NCBI GenBank assembly: GCA_050180745.1
Contig: JBFXDW010000114.1
Coordinates: 1-5,321 of the forward strand
Length of the DNA: 5,321 bases
Direction: 5' to 3'
Source: JBFXDW01 sp050180745
Lineage (GTDB): Bacteria; Pseudomonadota; Alphaproteobacteria; UBA9219
How positions within the stretch are numbered: the first letter of the stretch is position 1; each line of letters opens with the position of its first letter. This document shows, one piece after another, positions 5,184-5,321 of this stretch. The notes beneath the pieces are model-generated. The model ran no database searches and had not been told where the DNA came from. It worked only from the letters and a program-made list of their open reading frames with translations. Made by a program: the position numbers and the translations under genes.

Positions 5184-5321
5184 ATGCATCATGAAGTTTC
5201 CCTTTTGAATGACACGAATGTTTGGTACGCCGTTGCGGTTGTCTTGTGCGTCTTTATACTCGTTAAGTTTGCGCGAAAAGGTATTCTTGCGGCGATTGAT
5301 GGGCAGATTGCTTCGATTAAG
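5184..5321 (+). CDS. atpF: F0F1 ATP synthase subunit b, N-terminal part (cut by right edge)
   Basis: The first 46 codons are open to the right edge. After a short polar start (MHHEVSLLNDT) comes a membrane helix at about 13-30 beginning VWYAVAVVLCVFILVKF, then the basic, Ala-rich start of the cytoplasmic stalk (ARKGILAAIDGQIASIK). The DTNVWYAV entry and the LAAID.QIA.IK register are typical of alphaproteobacterial subunit b, which pairs with b' in the peripheral stalk. There is no signal-peptide-like extension, unlike b'. The ATG at 5184 has GGGA ten bases upstream; the nearby ATG at 5191 is in another frame. Remaining length and integrity cannot be judged here. Confidence 0.9.
   Translation, partial: MHHEVSLLNDTNVWYAVAVVLCVFILVKFARKGILAAIDGQIASIK

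Overview
The window looks like ordinary chromosomal DNA from an alphaproteobacterium of moderate GC content (roughly half by eye). The main reasons are the F0 gene order atpI-atpB-atpE-b'-b, with the paired b'/b stator genes and no F1 genes in view, and the 41-residue zinc-free form of ribosomal protein L36. The c subunit loosely resembles those of Rickettsiales and Rhodospirillales, but I cannot name a genus from this sequence.

Left part, minus strand (1-2193): a large gene starts at a GTG at 1829 and runs off the left edge. It is one uninterrupted reading frame of 609 visible codons. It encodes the front part of a SWIM zinc-finger SNF2-type helicase, and the ATPase domain should lie beyond the window. 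Upstream of it, also on minus, is rpmJ (L36) with a good sigma-70-like promoter. A textbook intrinsic terminator separates the two, and the helicase gene has its own candidate promoter just behind that terminator.

Middle (2091-3201): a 196-base divergent intergenic region separates rpmJ from a plus-strand gene for a short PhoH-type ATPase. PhoH is followed by a 141-base gap. The gap holds two adjacent inverted repeats without U-tracts and then a candidate promoter for the ATP synthase genes.

Right part, plus strand (3202-5321): the F0 operon. It carries atpI (assembly factor), atpB (subunit a, the proton channel stator), atpE (the c-ring), the b' gene (stator stalk, with a signal-peptide-like N-terminus) and the first 46 codons of atpF (subunit b), cut by the right edge. 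The gaps are 15, 71, 26 and 19 bases, consistent with one transcript. The 71-base U/A-rich leader and strong Shine-Dalgarno sequence of atpE fit the need for many c subunits per enzyme.

I found no mobile element, CRISPR array, tRNA, rRNA or evident novel system. The points most worth a second look are the paired hairpins between phoH and atpI, the atpE leader, the predicted cleavable signal on b', and the off-window half of the helicase gene.
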